In this document: positions 8,646 to 17,704 of the stretch, piece after piece
How the letters are laid out: each line of letters opens with the position of its first letter
Numbering within the stretch: the stretch's first letter is position 1
Assembly: GCA_034670265.1 (NCBI GenBank)
Contig: JAXMNU010000002.1
Location: 186,001 to 250,000, forward strand
Origin: Halomarinibacterium sp034670265
GTDB lineage: Bacteria > Bacteroidota > Bacteroidia > Flavobacteriales > Flavobacteriaceae
Direction: 5' to 3'
Length of the DNA stretch: 64,000 bases
Program-made: the position numbers and the translations under genes
Notes under the pieces: model-generated
The model's input: only the letters and a program-made list of their open reading frames with translations
Database searches by the model: none
Told to the model about the DNA's origin: nothing

Positions 8646-10034
8646 ATGAAAATTCAAATACTTATTATAACACTTTTGGTATTTACGAATACCATTCTGG
8701 CTCAGTTTGGAGAGCAGCAAGTTATCTCTAATACAGCAATAGAAGCATTTAGGGTAAAAAGCGGTGATTTAGACGGTGATTCTTTTGAAGATGTAATTGT
8801 GCACTATCAAGGACATCTTTCTTGGTACAAGAATATTGACGGAGAAGGTAATTTTGGAAGTGAAAATACTATCATAAATAATTTAACTGAAAATATAATA
8901 AATATAATTGCTCGGGATATGGACAGTGATGAGGATAAGGATATTCTTTTTCAAACATCGGGAAATATTTATTGGATTGAAAACATGAATGGTTTAGGTC
9001 TTTTTGAAACATTACATACAATATTTAAAAGTGAAGATTTTGTTGTTTCCTTCATTTTAGAAGATGTAAATGGTGATAATTATCTAGATATAATATGTAC
9101 TAATGTAGATTTTGGATCAGAAATTATTTGGTTTGAAAACTTAAATAATTCTGGGACTTTCGGAAATAAACAAGTTATCGATGAGAATTTATATCCACTA
9201 ATGAGATATTTAGTTTCAGGTGACTTGGACGGAGACGGAGACAATGATATTGCAATTGCTAGAAGGGGATTCGGGAGTTTTAGAGGTGTATGCTGGTACG
9301 AAAATTTAGATGGAATGGGTAATTTTAGTGAAGTAAAGCAAATCTTTTTGTATCACAATTTAGAATATGAGGGCGGTCTACATCTCCATGATATTGATTT
9401 AGATGGAGACAATGATATTGTATTTGTAAAGGATACTGATTTTGGAGCTTCATTAATTCTATGGCTTGAAAATATAGACGGATTAGGTCAAAATTGGAGT
9501 AATAATGAAATCAATTGGGACTCTAATATTACTTCTAGTAAATTGGCAGATGTGAATAACGATGGTTTTATTGATATTCTATATAGCAATAGTCCTAATA
9601 GTGGGGAAGATGCAATATTCTGGATAAGAAATGATAATGGAAGTTTTGGTGACACAATTACTATTTCAGACCTGGTCGACTATCCTGAAGAAATTACTGT
9701 TGCATATATTAATAATGATGATAAAATAGATTTGTTATCTGCCTCTTCAAATGACAATAAAATTGCTTGGTATGAAAATTTAGGAGTTTTGGGAATCAGT
9801 GATAATTTTTCAAATAAAATTGAAGCGTATCCTAATCCGGTAAAAGGTGTACTTACTATTAATACTAATCAACAAATACATAAAATTGAGGTTTTCAATT
9901 TCAATGGGCAAAAATTAAAAACTTTCCTATCGCAAAATAAAGTTGATTTAAATTCTCTAAATAGTGGAATCTATTTGGTAAAAATATTTAACGATATTGG
10001 AGAAGTTGAAATAATAAAAATCATTAAGCAATAA
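8646..10034 (+). CDS. Secreted FG-GAP/VCBS repeat protein with T9SS sorting domain
   Basis: A 462-residue secreted protein. A signal peptide (1-19, ending ILAQF) is followed by about seven FG-GAP/VCBS repeats with calcium-type loops such as DLDGDSFEDV, DVNGDNYLDI, DLDGDGDNDI and DVNNDGFIDI, predicting a beta-propeller that binds calcium. The last 75 residues (AYPNPVKGVLTINTNQQ to the LVKIFN..KIIKQ end) are a type A T9SS C-terminal sorting domain, so the protein should be exported across the outer membrane. The ligand is unknown. A strong terminator follows the stop. Confidence 0.88.
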   Translation: MKIQILIITLLVFTNTILAQFGEQQVISNTAIEAFRVKSGDLDGDSFEDVIVHYQGHLSWYKNIDGEGNFGSENTIINNLTENIINIIARDMDSDEDKDILFQTSGNIYWIENMNGLGLFETLHTIFKSEDFVVSFILEDVNGDNYLDIICTNVDFGSEIIWFENLNNSGTFGNKQVIDENLYPLMRYLVSGDLDGDGDNDIAIARRGFGSFRGVCWYENLDGMGNFSEVKQIFLYHNLEYEGGLHLHDIDLDGDNDIVFVKDTDFGASLILWLENIDGLGQNWSNNEINWDSNITSSKLADVNNDGFIDILYSNSPNSGEDAIFWIRNDNGSFGDTITISDLVDYPEEITVAYINNDDKIDLLSASSNDNKIAWYENLGVLGISDNFSNKIEAYPNPVKGVLTINTNQQIHKIEVFNFNGQKLKTFLSQNKVDLNSLNSGIYLVKIFNDIGEVEIIKIIKQ

Positions 10035-10066
10035 AAAAACCCAGCCTATCGGCTGGGTTTTTTTCT
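10033..10066 (+). terminator. Rho-independent terminator of the FG-GAP gene
   Basis: The nine-base arms AACCCAGCC (10038-10046) and GGCTGGGTT (10051-10059) have a 4-base loop and are followed by a T-run. The A-run on the left lets it also serve the convergent small gene. Confidence 0.9.
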
Positions 10067-10083
10067 ATATGACAAAGAATAAT

Positions 10084-10254
10084 TTATCCTTCCAATTCTT
10101 TCTTTTTAGCTTCACGCTTAAGTTTAAAGTTTTCAATTAATTGTCCAGTAATCCAATAAGGAATAAAAGAGATTAAGAAAATCATTAACCAAAACCCAAT
10201 GGTTAATATGGTTAAAAATGCTAAAAATCCTAGGTATTGATCAAATTCAAACAT
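10084..10254 (-). CDS. Small single-pass or hairpin membrane protein
   Basis: A 56-residue protein starting MFEFDQYLGFLAFLT. Residues 8-42 are strongly hydrophobic and could form one long or two short membrane helices, followed by a charged tail KLKREAKKKELEG. The ATG at 10254 is preferred; the longer reading from 10302 adds an unlikely cysteine- and basic-rich N-terminus. The family is not recognised. It is convergent with the FG-GAP gene and shares its terminator. Confidence 0.6.
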   Translation of the reverse strand: MFEFDQYLGFLAFLTILTIGFWLMIFLISFIPYWITGQLIENFKLKREAKKKELEG

Positions 10255-10332
10255 AATAGCGCGTTTTGTTGTGCAAATATAATAGGTTTTTTCAGAAAAC
10301 ATACCATACTATTTTCAATATTATATAATTTT

Positions 10333-10445
10333 TTGTCGGTTCGAGTGTTTTTTTGGTGTTGCCAAAAAAATGTATCGAGAACCCAAATCTAAAACCATCC
10401 TATTCTCGATACACTTCGGTTATAACCGAAGCACTCGAATTGACG
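10333..10445. repeat. Dispersed repeat forming a long imperfect inverted repeat
   Basis: GGTTCGAGTG near 10338 pairs with CACTCGAAT near 10433, and TGTATCGAGAA near 10371 pairs with TTCTCGATACA near 10402. The same words (gttcgagtg, gtatcgagaacc) make up the 50-bp tandem repeat at 49261-49360, so the two loci carry members of one family. Confidence 0.65.
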
Positions 10446-10458
10446 GATAGTGATTCAA

Positions 10459-10493
10459 TTTGTTTTTAAATTCTGCTATATACCGTACCTTTG
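10459..10493 (+). promoter_or_regulatory. Promoter of fumC
   Basis: TTTG at 10459-10462 and TACCTTTG at 10486-10493, 23 bases apart, fit the Bacteroidota -33/-7 pattern at its upper spacing limit. The ATG at 10516 lies 22 bases downstream, which rules out the longer reading from 10450. Confidence 0.65.
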
Positions 10494-10515
10494 CAAAGCT
10501 TTTAAAACGTGGATT

Positions 10516-11904
10516 ATGAACTACCGAATTGAAAAAGATACTATGGGCGAGGTGCAAGTGCCAGCCGATAAACTTTGGGGCGCGCAAACCGAGCGTTCCC
10601 GTAATAATTTTAAAATTGGAAGCCCTGCTTCTATGCCACTTGAGGTGGTGTACGGCTTTGCGTATTTAAAGAAAGCTGCTGCGTACACCAATTGTGAGTT
10701 GGGAGTTCTTACAGAAGAAAAAAGAGATCTTATAGCAAAGGTGTGTGATGAAATTTTAGCAGGAAAACACGATGACCAATTTCCATTAGTGATTTGGCAA
10801 ACAGGAAGTGGTACCCAAAGTAATATGAATGTAAACGAAGTGATTGCCAACCGTGCCCATCAATTAGCAGGAAAAACCATTGGCGAAGGAGAGAAAACGC
10901 TACAGCCTAATGATGATGTGAACAAATCGCAATCTTCTAACGATACCTTTCCTACAGGTATGCACATTGCTGCCTATAAAAAAATTGTGGAAGTAACCAT
11001 TCCGGGTGTAGAGCAATTACTGAACACCCTTCAGAAAAAAGCAAAAGAATACAGTAAAGTGGTGAAAATTGGACGGACGCATTTAATGGATGCTACGCCC
11101 CTCACCCTTGGGCAGGAGTTTAGTGGGTATGCCTCACAATTGGATCACGGATTACGTGCTTTGAAAAATACATTACCTCATTTATCTGAAATGGCGCTTG
11201 GCGGAACTGCCGTAGGAACGGGAATTAATACGCCTGAAGGATATTCGGAAAAAGTAGCAAGTTATATTGCTGAATTTACCGGACTCCCTTTTATCACTGC
11301 CGAAAATAAATTTGAAGCTTTGGCTTCTCACGATGCGATTGTGGAATCTCACGGAGCTTTAAAACAATTGGCGGTTTCCTTGAATAAAATTGCCAATGAC
11401 ATTAGAATGCTTGCCAGTGGTCCTCGTAGCGGAATTGGAGAAATTACTATTCCAGCCAATGAACCAGGTTCTTCCATTATGCCTGGTAAAGTAAATCCTA
11501 CGCAATGTGAAGCCTTAACCATGGTATGCGCACAAGTGATGGGGAATGATGTTGCCATTACTGTGGGTGGAATGCAGGGGCATTATGAATTAAACGTCTT
11601 TAAACCCGTAATGGCTGCCAATATATTGCAGTCGTCGCAATTATTAGGCGATGCGTGTGTATCGTTTGATGTGCATTGTGCCCAAGGAATTGAACCAAAT
11701 TATGAGGTTATTAAAAAACAATTAAACAATTCTTTAATGTTGGTTACGGCGTTAAATACTAAGATTGGGTATTACAAAGCTGCTGAAATTGCCAACACCG
11801 CTCATAAAAACGGAACTACTTTAAAAGAAGAAGCAGTTAATCTTGGTTATCTTACTGAAGATGAGTTTGATGCATGGGTAAAACCTGAAGATATGGTAGG
11901 TTAA
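10516..11904 (+). CDS. fumC: Class II fumarate hydratase
   Basis: A 462-residue fumarase of class II, the usual length for the family. It interconverts fumarate and malate in the TCA cycle as a cytoplasmic homotetramer without a metal cofactor. Visible signatures are GAQTERSRNNFKIG near the start, GSGTQSNMNVNEV, NKSQSSNDTFPTGMHIA, GRTHLMDATPLTLGQE and the fumarate-lyase signature GSSIMPGKVNPTQ. The gene has its own promoter and a short terminator, so it is probably transcribed alone. Confidence 0.97.
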   Translation: MNYRIEKDTMGEVQVPADKLWGAQTERSRNNFKIGSPASMPLEVVYGFAYLKKAAAYTNCELGVLTEEKRDLIAKVCDEILAGKHDDQFPLVIWQTGSGTQSNMNVNEVIANRAHQLAGKTIGEGEKTLQPNDDVNKSQSSNDTFPTGMHIAAYKKIVEVTIPGVEQLLNTLQKKAKEYSKVVKIGRTHLMDATPLTLGQEFSGYASQLDHGLRALKNTLPHLSEMALGGTAVGTGINTPEGYSEKVASYIAEFTGLPFITAENKFEALASHDAIVESHGALKQLAVSLNKIANDIRMLASGPRSGIGEITIPANEPGSSIMPGKVNPTQCEALTMVCAQVMGNDVAITVGGMQGHYELNVFKPVMAANILQSSQLLGDACVSFDVHCAQGIEPNYEVIKKQLNNSLMLVTALNTKIGYYKAAEIANTAHKNGTTLKEEAVNLGYLTEDEFDAWVKPEDMVG

Positions 11905-11933
11905 TTTAAAAATAATTACATCTCGAAATAAAT

Positions 11934-11960
11934 CAAGCTGTCCTTTAGGCAGCTTTTTTT
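11934..11960 (+). terminator. Terminator after fumC
   Basis: AAGCTG and CAGCTT arms flank a short loop and are followed by eight T. The hairpin is weaker than others in the window because of internal mismatches. Confidence 0.6.
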
Positions 11961-12051
11961 TGTACGAAAATCCCGATAAAGTGCAAATATATTAGATTAA
12001 ATGTAAATTTTATTTATATTGGTAGTCCCAAATAGATTAAACCTACTTATT

Positions 12052-13359
12052 ATGAGGACACTTATTTTACTCCTTTTCATAGGTTTTTGTAGCATTACGC
12101 ATGCCAAAAACAAGACCTATAAAACACAGATTAAGGCAAATAGTATTTCGCTACAAAGCCTTGAAAATTCAATACTTTACAAGCAATCTGGCGCTGAGTT
12201 TAACGGCCCAAATACGGTAATGGATCCCTCCTATTTTATAACACCTGTGGATGCTTCATTGCATTACAGTCAGAGTTTTTTGTTTTCTGACCATTTTTTC
12301 AATAGTGAAGAATTTTCCTACAAAAAAAACAACTTGGGTGGTGGATCTTCTATTATTATTTTTGATGACCAAACGGTGATTCAGGAAAAAGCTTCAGCAG
12401 ACATTGCAACTATTTTTCAGCAAGGATTGTTTTATGGTTTTGTAGCCACATTAATTTTGCTCAACCTAGTGTGTTTTTTCTTATTCGATGAAAAAACATT
12501 CCTGCTCTATTCCTTTGCTATAACAGGAAGTGCATTGTTGCTATTCTTTAGCGATGGGCTATTCAGTTTATTAAATTGGGAAGCAAAGGAAGCAATCCCA
12601 ACTATTCAATCATTACTATTATTTGTGGCGGTAGCCTGTAGTGCATTTTTTGCGGCACGTTATTTAAACTTGAAAGAGTTTATGCCTAAAATAAAATGGG
12701 TGACCCTTCCATTATTATGCATCGCTTCTGTTGCAGTCGCCTTTAGTGCAATTACTGAAAAAGCAATATTTTCGATCATTGCCAACGCTGCACTATTTGC
12801 AACGCTGTTTGCTTACTTTAATGCGGGTGTCTATTTATTTAGCCGAAAAAATTACGCCAAATTTTATGTGATAGCTTCTGCTATTCCATTATTATTTTGT
12901 TTTGACTTCTTCGTGCTGAATCCTATGGGAATTGAGTTTTTATCTACTCAAACATTTCATATTAAAGCTGCAGTAATTTCAGAAATGCTTATTCTCACCT
13001 ATGCCAATATGTTTAGAATGCAAGCTATTAAAGAAGAAAACGCATTGCGCCAAGTAGAAATGCGAATTTTCTTAAAGCGACAAGAAGTATTGAATACACG
13101 CATGAAAGCTGAAAAACTAGTCGAAGATGTCTATCTCGAAAATCTAATCATGCATTACGATTTGGATGGATTGGAGATTAAATTACTTCAATACATTTCT
13201 GAAGGAAAAGACAATGCAAAAATTGCTAGAAAGCTTAGTACGACCGAAGAAGATATTGAGGATATGACCAAAGAACTGTACGAAAAGCTTGAAATTGGAG
13301 AACAAATACAACAAGATTATAGAATGGTGGAACAACAACCAGACTATATTTATAATTAG
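12052..13359 (+). CDS. 7TM-DISM membrane receptor with C-terminal HTH-like region
   Basis: A 435-residue membrane protein. Residues 1-18 form a signal peptide; 20-115 are a short extracytoplasmic region; about seven hydrophobic segments between 125 and 320 resemble the 7TM-DISM sensory module (QGLFYGFVATLILLNLVCFF, then YARYLNL-type loops). A coiled coil (about 325-365) leads to residues 375-425, whose pattern LEIKLLQYISEGKDNAKIAR..TEEDIEDMTKELYEKL resembles a LuxR-type HTH. No kinase, cyclase or GGDEF domain is present. It may be a membrane-tethered one-component regulator; the HTH call is tentative. Ligand and targets are unknown. Confidence 0.75.
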   Translation: MRTLILLLFIGFCSITHAKNKTYKTQIKANSISLQSLENSILYKQSGAEFNGPNTVMDPSYFITPVDASLHYSQSFLFSDHFFNSEEFSYKKNNLGGGSSIIIFDDQTVIQEKASADIATIFQQGLFYGFVATLILLNLVCFFLFDEKTFLLYSFAITGSALLLFFSDGLFSLLNWEAKEAIPTIQSLLLFVAVACSAFFAARYLNLKEFMPKIKWVTLPLLCIASVAVAFSAITEKAIFSIIANAALFATLFAYFNAGVYLFSRKNYAKFYVIASAIPLLFCFDFFVLNPMGIEFLSTQTFHIKAAVISEMLILTYANMFRMQAIKEENALRQVEMRIFLKRQEVLNTRMKAEKLVEDVYLENLIMHYDLDGLEIKLLQYISEGKDNAKIARKLSTTEEDIEDMTKELYEKLEIGEQIQQDYRMVEQQPDYIYN

Positions 13360-13382
13360 AGGTTAATTAGTTAATTATTTTT

Positions 13383-13416
13383 AAAAGGGATGGGAGTTAA
13401 CACTCATCCCTTTTTT
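13383..13416. terminator. Bidirectional terminator overlapping the ccs stop codon
   Basis: The arms AAAAGGGATG (13383-13392) and CATCCCTTTT (13405-13414) have A/T runs on both sides, so it can serve both convergent genes. The minus-strand stop codon at 13404-13406 lies within the hairpin. Confidence 0.8.
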
Positions 13417-16400
13417 ACGTAGTATTTTTTATAACGGAAGTACGACGCAATACTTAATAACACAAAGAAGGTTATTAAATAATACACAAAATTAGGCGTT
13501 ACTGGTACATCTCCACTCGCATACGAATGTAGTCCGGTAAGATAAAAGTTCACACCAAAATAGGTCATCATAATACTCGCATACGCAAAGATGGCAAAGA
13601 CGTTAAAAATCCAACGTCCACGCAATCCTGGCACTAATCTCGCGTGTATTACAAAGGCATAAATCATGATACTAATTAAAGCCCACGTTTCTTTAGGGTC
13701 CCAGCCCCAATAGCGTCCCCAACTTTCATTGGCCCATTGCCCTCCTAAAAAGTTTCCAATGGTAAGCATTACTAAACCAACCGTAAGAGCCATTTCAGTG
13801 ATGGTAGAAATTTCTTTGATATTCAAATCCATTTTTACCTTATTCTTTTTCGTAGTGAGGAGCATGAGTAATAAGGCTACTGCACCTAAAATCATTCCTA
13901 AGGTAAAAGGTCCATAGCTCGCTACAATCACGGCTACGTGAATCATTAACCAATAACTATCCAAAACGGGTTGTAAATTAGCAATGGCAGGGTCCACCCA
14001 GCTTAAGTGCGCCACCCATAGCAACATAGAAGCCACAAAAGCAGTAGCAGCAACAGTTAAATCGCTTTTTCTTCCGAAGGCAAGCCCAAAGAAGACCGTA
14101 GCCCAACTTACATAAATAATACTCTCATAGGCATCGCTCCACGGTGCATGGCCGCTAATATACCAGCGCGCCACAAGTCCTGCGGTCATTAAAATAAACA
14201 ATACCCAAATTGAAATTTTACAAAGTTTTATAAGCCATTTAAAAATCTTACGTTCTTTAAATATTTGAAAAATAATAAAGATGAACATAAAGGCGCCAAA
14301 CATAATGTAGTAGTGATAGAGCCTGTTAAAAAGGTCCACTTTGTTGTATAGTATTTCGGCATCGATTTTCTTTTCTGAAAGTAATACTTCACTTCCGTAG
14401 CGTTTCTGAAAACCTGTAATACTTTCTAAAAACTCCTCAGCTCTACTATAATCTCCTATTTTTCGTGCATTTCGAAGACTATCAAAATACAACGGAAGAA
14501 TGTTTTTTGCATATAACGAGTCCATTCCTTTAAACTGCGCTTGCTCCAACTCTGGATAGGAAAGCCATTTGTTATTAGAATCTCCAGGAATAGGGAATAT
14601 TTTCAGAATGCCACCACCCAATGCTTCATTTAACAAATAGGATTTTTCATAAAGTTTAATGAAATCCTTTTCAAACTGGTTGGGGTTTACTTTTGAAGAA
14701 GCCTCCTGAATGTAAGGATCAATTTTGTTGTTTCCCCGTTCGTCAAACAAATCGATTAAAGAAATGCTTTTTGCATCCAATGGAACACCTAAAATCTTTT
14801 TAATACTATCGTTTCGCCAATCCAATTTTATTATCGGAATCCCATACCAATAGGTAGGAAATTCGGTCATAGAAAGGAATGTTTGATCGGGATTAAAACC
14901 TTCGTAAGAATTTTTACCACTTACTTTCCTCAACAATTCGCTTGCAAAGGTATTTACAGGCTTCATTCGCCCATTATCTTGTATAACTAACCGTCCAAAT
15001 TTCGCCGCGTGTGCTTCTGAAACTACATTGGCTTTAATAACAGAATCTGCTTGCGCCTTCTGAAGCAAATGTTGTCCTTGGTCTTGTGAAAAACCTGTCA
15101 ATGAAATTAACAACGCCAGTACAGTAGTTAGTTTTGCTTTCTTCTTTTTGATTTTACTCAGTATTTTTTCTAAATCGGTGAAGCGTGTGTTGGGTGCAAA
15201 CAAAATAGCCATGAGTCCAATGTAGAGTAAGAAATATCCAATGTACGTAATCCAAGTTCCCCACCAATCGTGATTTACCGAAAGTACCGTTCCTTTTTCA
15301 TCAGGGTCGAAAGACGCTTGAAAAAAGCGATAGCCTTGATGGTCGAGGACGTGATTCATAAAAATCTCATAATCGAAGAAATCTGTTTCCGAATCATTAA
15401 CCGTAATCTTACTTTTAAAAGCTGCATATGCTTTTTCGGTTCCAGGATATTTGTCTGCGATAAAATCGTTAAGGGTAATACTAAAAGGGAGTTTGTATGC
15501 TTTAGAGCCATAAGCCAAACTAACCTTTACCCCTCCTACTTCTGTCATAACAGGCTCTGGAGCTAATCCTTTTCCGCCTAAAAGATTGACGGTTTTTGTT
15601 TCACCATTTGAGGAAACATCCAAAATTAAAGCATCGGTTCCAGTTTTATCCGTTTTATCGGCTTTTATAATTCCGTAGTTCCCTTTGGTAACAGGCTCTG
15701 GAAAAACAAAAGCCGTTCCTGCCATTTGATACAAAGACCTTAGTTGTAGGGGTTGCACGCTATCGGCTATTACCTCACCTTCCAATTGGTCTGCCATTCG
15801 CATATAAGAACCTTCAAAAGGGCTTTCGATAGTATACGTGCTATCGGTAGTAGTAATATTTATCGCACCCGAAGTATCATTATTAACAGCAATTAATAAA
15901 TTATGAATATTAGCAACCTCCCCTACTTTTAACCAGTGCTCGTGGCGATTTCCATCTCCTGCTTCAACGATTTTAAAATATTCTTCTCCATCCTCCGAGG
16001 GAATTAAATCTTCCTTAGCGTTAGAAATAAACTCTTTAAATTGAATAGCAACAGGTTGTTTATTATAATCGGTATTAATGCTAAAATCGTTATCCAATCT
16101 TTCTGAAAGACGAAGTAGTTTGGGATCCAAAAATCGGCGCATTTGTACTCCATCCACTTTATAGTCTCCATCGATGTATGTGGTGAGATAGGTATTTTCT
16201 GAAAGAAAAGTGCTTTCGGTAGCACCTTCACGAATATGCATTACGCCTTCATAACCAATATAACGCGTTACAAAAGCTCCTACGAGTACTAATATAAAGG
16301 AGATGTGAAGTAGTAAAGTTGCCCATTTTTCCTTTCGGAACAACCGAAACCGAAACATATTCCCCAAGAAATTAATGACAAAGAATACCATAATTGCCTC

Positions 16401-16562
16401 GAACCACCACGCATTAAAAATCACTTCGCGGGCATAGGGAGACGGAGGGCGTTCGTATCCTTGATCCATAAACGTGCCCACTGCCATAGCGGTGGCAAAA
16501 ACAATAAATAAAATAGCGGTAAGTCTAGTGGAGAAAAGGATTGCGGCAATTTTCTTTTGCAT
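13404..16562 (-). CDS. Fused ResB-CcsA cytochrome c biogenesis protein (system II)
   Basis: A 1052-residue membrane protein that joins both halves of the system II haem-attachment machine. Residues 1-480 are the ResB/Ccs1 half: membrane helices at about 8-28, 50-70 and 82-102, a large periplasmic domain, and a helix near 425. After a linker with a signal-like helix and thioredoxin-free periplasmic region, the CcsA half (about 745-1050) has several helices and the haem-handling tryptophan motif WGRYWGWDPKETWALI near 950. It delivers haem to apocytochromes c outside the inner membrane. The ATG at 16562 is chosen because the -7 box at 16578 would leave the ATG at 16580 untranscribed. Confidence 0.93.
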   Translation of the reverse strand: MQKKIAAILFSTRLTAILFIVFATAMAVGTFMDQGYERPPSPYAREVIFNAWWFEAIMVFFVINFLGNMFRFRLFRKEKWATLLLHISFILVLVGAFVTRYIGYEGVMHIREGATESTFLSENTYLTTYIDGDYKVDGVQMRRFLDPKLLRLSERLDNDFSINTDYNKQPVAIQFKEFISNAKEDLIPSEDGEEYFKIVEAGDGNRHEHWLKVGEVANIHNLLIAVNNDTSGAINITTTDSTYTIESPFEGSYMRMADQLEGEVIADSVQPLQLRSLYQMAGTAFVFPEPVTKGNYGIIKADKTDKTGTDALILDVSSNGETKTVNLLGGKGLAPEPVMTEVGGVKVSLAYGSKAYKLPFSITLNDFIADKYPGTEKAYAAFKSKITVNDSETDFFDYEIFMNHVLDHQGYRFFQASFDPDEKGTVLSVNHDWWGTWITYIGYFLLYIGLMAILFAPNTRFTDLEKILSKIKKKKAKLTTVLALLISLTGFSQDQGQHLLQKAQADSVIKANVVSEAHAAKFGRLVIQDNGRMKPVNTFASELLRKVSGKNSYEGFNPDQTFLSMTEFPTYWYGIPIIKLDWRNDSIKKILGVPLDAKSISLIDLFDERGNNKIDPYIQEASSKVNPNQFEKDFIKLYEKSYLLNEALGGGILKIFPIPGDSNNKWLSYPELEQAQFKGMDSLYAKNILPLYFDSLRNARKIGDYSRAEEFLESITGFQKRYGSEVLLSEKKIDAEILYNKVDLFNRLYHYYIMFGAFMFIFIIFQIFKERKIFKWLIKLCKISIWVLFILMTAGLVARWYISGHAPWSDAYESIIYVSWATVFFGLAFGRKSDLTVAATAFVASMLLWVAHLSWVDPAIANLQPVLDSYWLMIHVAVIVASYGPFTLGMILGAVALLLMLLTTKKNKVKMDLNIKEISTITEMALTVGLVMLTIGNFLGGQWANESWGRYWGWDPKETWALISIMIYAFVIHARLVPGLRGRWIFNVFAIFAYASIMMTYFGVNFYLTGLHSYASGDVPVTPNFVYYLITFFVLLSIASYFRYKKYYVKKG

Positions 16563-16577
16563 GCGAAAAATTTTGTG

Positions 16578-16585
16578 CAAAGGTA
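16578..16585 (-). promoter_or_regulatory. -7 promoter box of the ResB-CcsA gene
   Basis: The minus strand reads TACCTTTG. It lies 16 bases upstream of the ATG at 16562, suggesting a very short leader. No -33 TTG is obvious. Confidence 0.55.
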
Positions 16586-16633
16586 GCTAAATAGTGAAAA
16601 AAAAGCGGGTTAAAATTTGTTAATTGATTGATT

Positions 16634-17032
16634 TTAATTTGAAGCTTCACCCCTTGCTTCAAATATTTTTAAGTGAATAAAGGTGCTCATATTACGTGCT
16701 CTGTTTTTGGCTCTCTGTGCTATTTCACCTTCAAAAAGGGAGTCCACCGTTTCGTACCATAAATTTAGCCAAACACCAAAATGCATGGCTTCAATCTTCC
16801 CGTGGTGAAACTTATCTACTTCCACATGTTTTTCTAGCGGATTTCCTAAGTACTTTTTTCTGAAAAAGAGATTCCCTTCCCAAAAGTCGGTAAGTTTTTC
16901 GAAATGCTCCTCCCAATCTTGAATCATTGGATTAAAAATAGGAGCTAAAAATTCATCCTTTCGCACTTTTGCGTAAAAGGTGGTTACCAAGTGGTGAACG
17001 TCTTCTCTTGTTTGTATATCTTCTTTATTCAA
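16634..17032 (-). CDS. Group III truncated haemoglobin
   Basis: A 132-residue globin of the two-over-two truncated class, group III. Y20 (TTFYAKVRKDEFLAPIF) fits TyrB10, W88 (HFGVWLNLWYETV) fits TrpG8, and H76 or H77 is the likely proximal haem ligand. Group III globins are linked to NO or peroxide chemistry in bacteria such as Campylobacter. It begins 10 bases after the MarR gene stop, so the two are probably one transcript. That places it under the regulator and its operator at 17687-17699, suggesting a nitrosative or redox stress role. Confidence 0.88.
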   Translation of the reverse strand: MNKEDIQTREDVHHLVTTFYAKVRKDEFLAPIFNPMIQDWEEHFEKLTDFWEGNLFFRKKYLGNPLEKHVEVDKFHHGKIEAMHFGVWLNLWYETVDSLFEGEIAQRAKNRARNMSTFIHLKIFEARGEASN

Positions 17033-17042
17033 CTTTATTTAA

Positions 17043-17651
17043 TTAAAATTCTTTTTTAACAAATTCAGGGCAATCTAACCTAATATCGCTACTATATAAT
17101 TCTTTTTCAAGAAGATTGCAGTAATCCCTTTCTTCATTTCTATCGTAAAAACTACACCCAAAACAGGTGCGCTGTACAGTTAAAATTCCGTTTTGATTAA
17201 GTTTAAAAATTAGTTCGCTTAACGTTCCAAACAAATTTTCAAGAGTCTTTTGATTAAAGTCTTTAAAATGAGTTTTTAATGGATTTGCAAAATCATTTAC
17301 TTGAGAAACTAGTTCCTGCCCAGACTGAGACAAAGAAATATTATAACTACGATTGTCTGCTGATGAGTAATCCTTTTCAATAATTCCTTTCTTTTCTAGC
17401 ACCTTAATAGCATCACTTATGGTAGGCTTTGTAACATTAAATTCTTTTGCGAGATGACTCACATTACTAAGCTCTTGTTTGTGAAATGCAATGAAAATTA
17501 GTATCTGAATTTGAATGGGACTCAATCCAACCATTTTGGCTTTTTCCCAAAGTAAAATCTTAAATACTTCAGAAATTCGTTCTAGTCCCACAACTATTTT
17601 GCTAGACAGGTCAATCTCTTGTTCTCTGGGGTTAAAGGCGCTATTCTCCAT
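17043..17651 (-). CDS. MarR-type winged-helix regulator with four-cysteine C-terminus
   Basis: A 202-residue transcription regulator. A MarR-like winged helix covers about residues 25-135: recognition region LSNVSHLAKEFNVTKPTISD, wing KKGIIEKDYSSADNRSYNISL. The C-terminal 45 residues carry cysteines at 163, 166, 178 and 194 (CFGC, DYCN, LDCPE), spaced C-x2-C-x11-C-x15-C. This could hold an Fe-S cluster or zinc and so sense NO, oxygen or thiols; that is inference. The ATG at 17651 follows a -7 box. A palindrome related to TTAGGAATCCTAA overlaps its promoter, consistent with self-regulation. Confidence 0.85.
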   Translation of the reverse strand: MENSAFNPREQEIDLSSKIVVGLERISEVFKILLWEKAKMVGLSPIQIQILIFIAFHKQELSNVSHLAKEFNVTKPTISDAIKVLEKKGIIEKDYSSADNRSYNISLSQSGQELVSQVNDFANPLKTHFKDFNQKTLENLFGTLSELIFKLNQNGILTVQRTCFGCSFYDRNEERDYCNLLEKELYSSDIRLDCPEFVKKEF

Positions 17652-17681
17652 AAAAAAACCTACCAAGGATTACTTGATAAG

Positions 17682-17699
17682 CAAAGTTAGTAATCCTAA
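17682..17699 (-). promoter_or_regulatory. marR promoter with overlapping operator-like palindrome
   Basis: The minus-strand -7 box TAACTTTG (17682-17689) overlaps the pseudo-palindrome TTAGTAATCCTAA (17687-17699). A perfect 9-base inverted repeat AGGATTACT (17666-17674) / AGTAATCCT (17689-17697) also spans the region. The arrangement suits repression by a dimeric winged-helix protein. Confidence 0.7.
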
Positions 17700-17704
17700 T
17701 TAAA

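Noticed and set aside
10333..10445. tRNA or small structured RNA gene
   Set aside because: The long inverted repeat has no cloverleaf or known RNA pattern and shares its words with the dispersed repeats.
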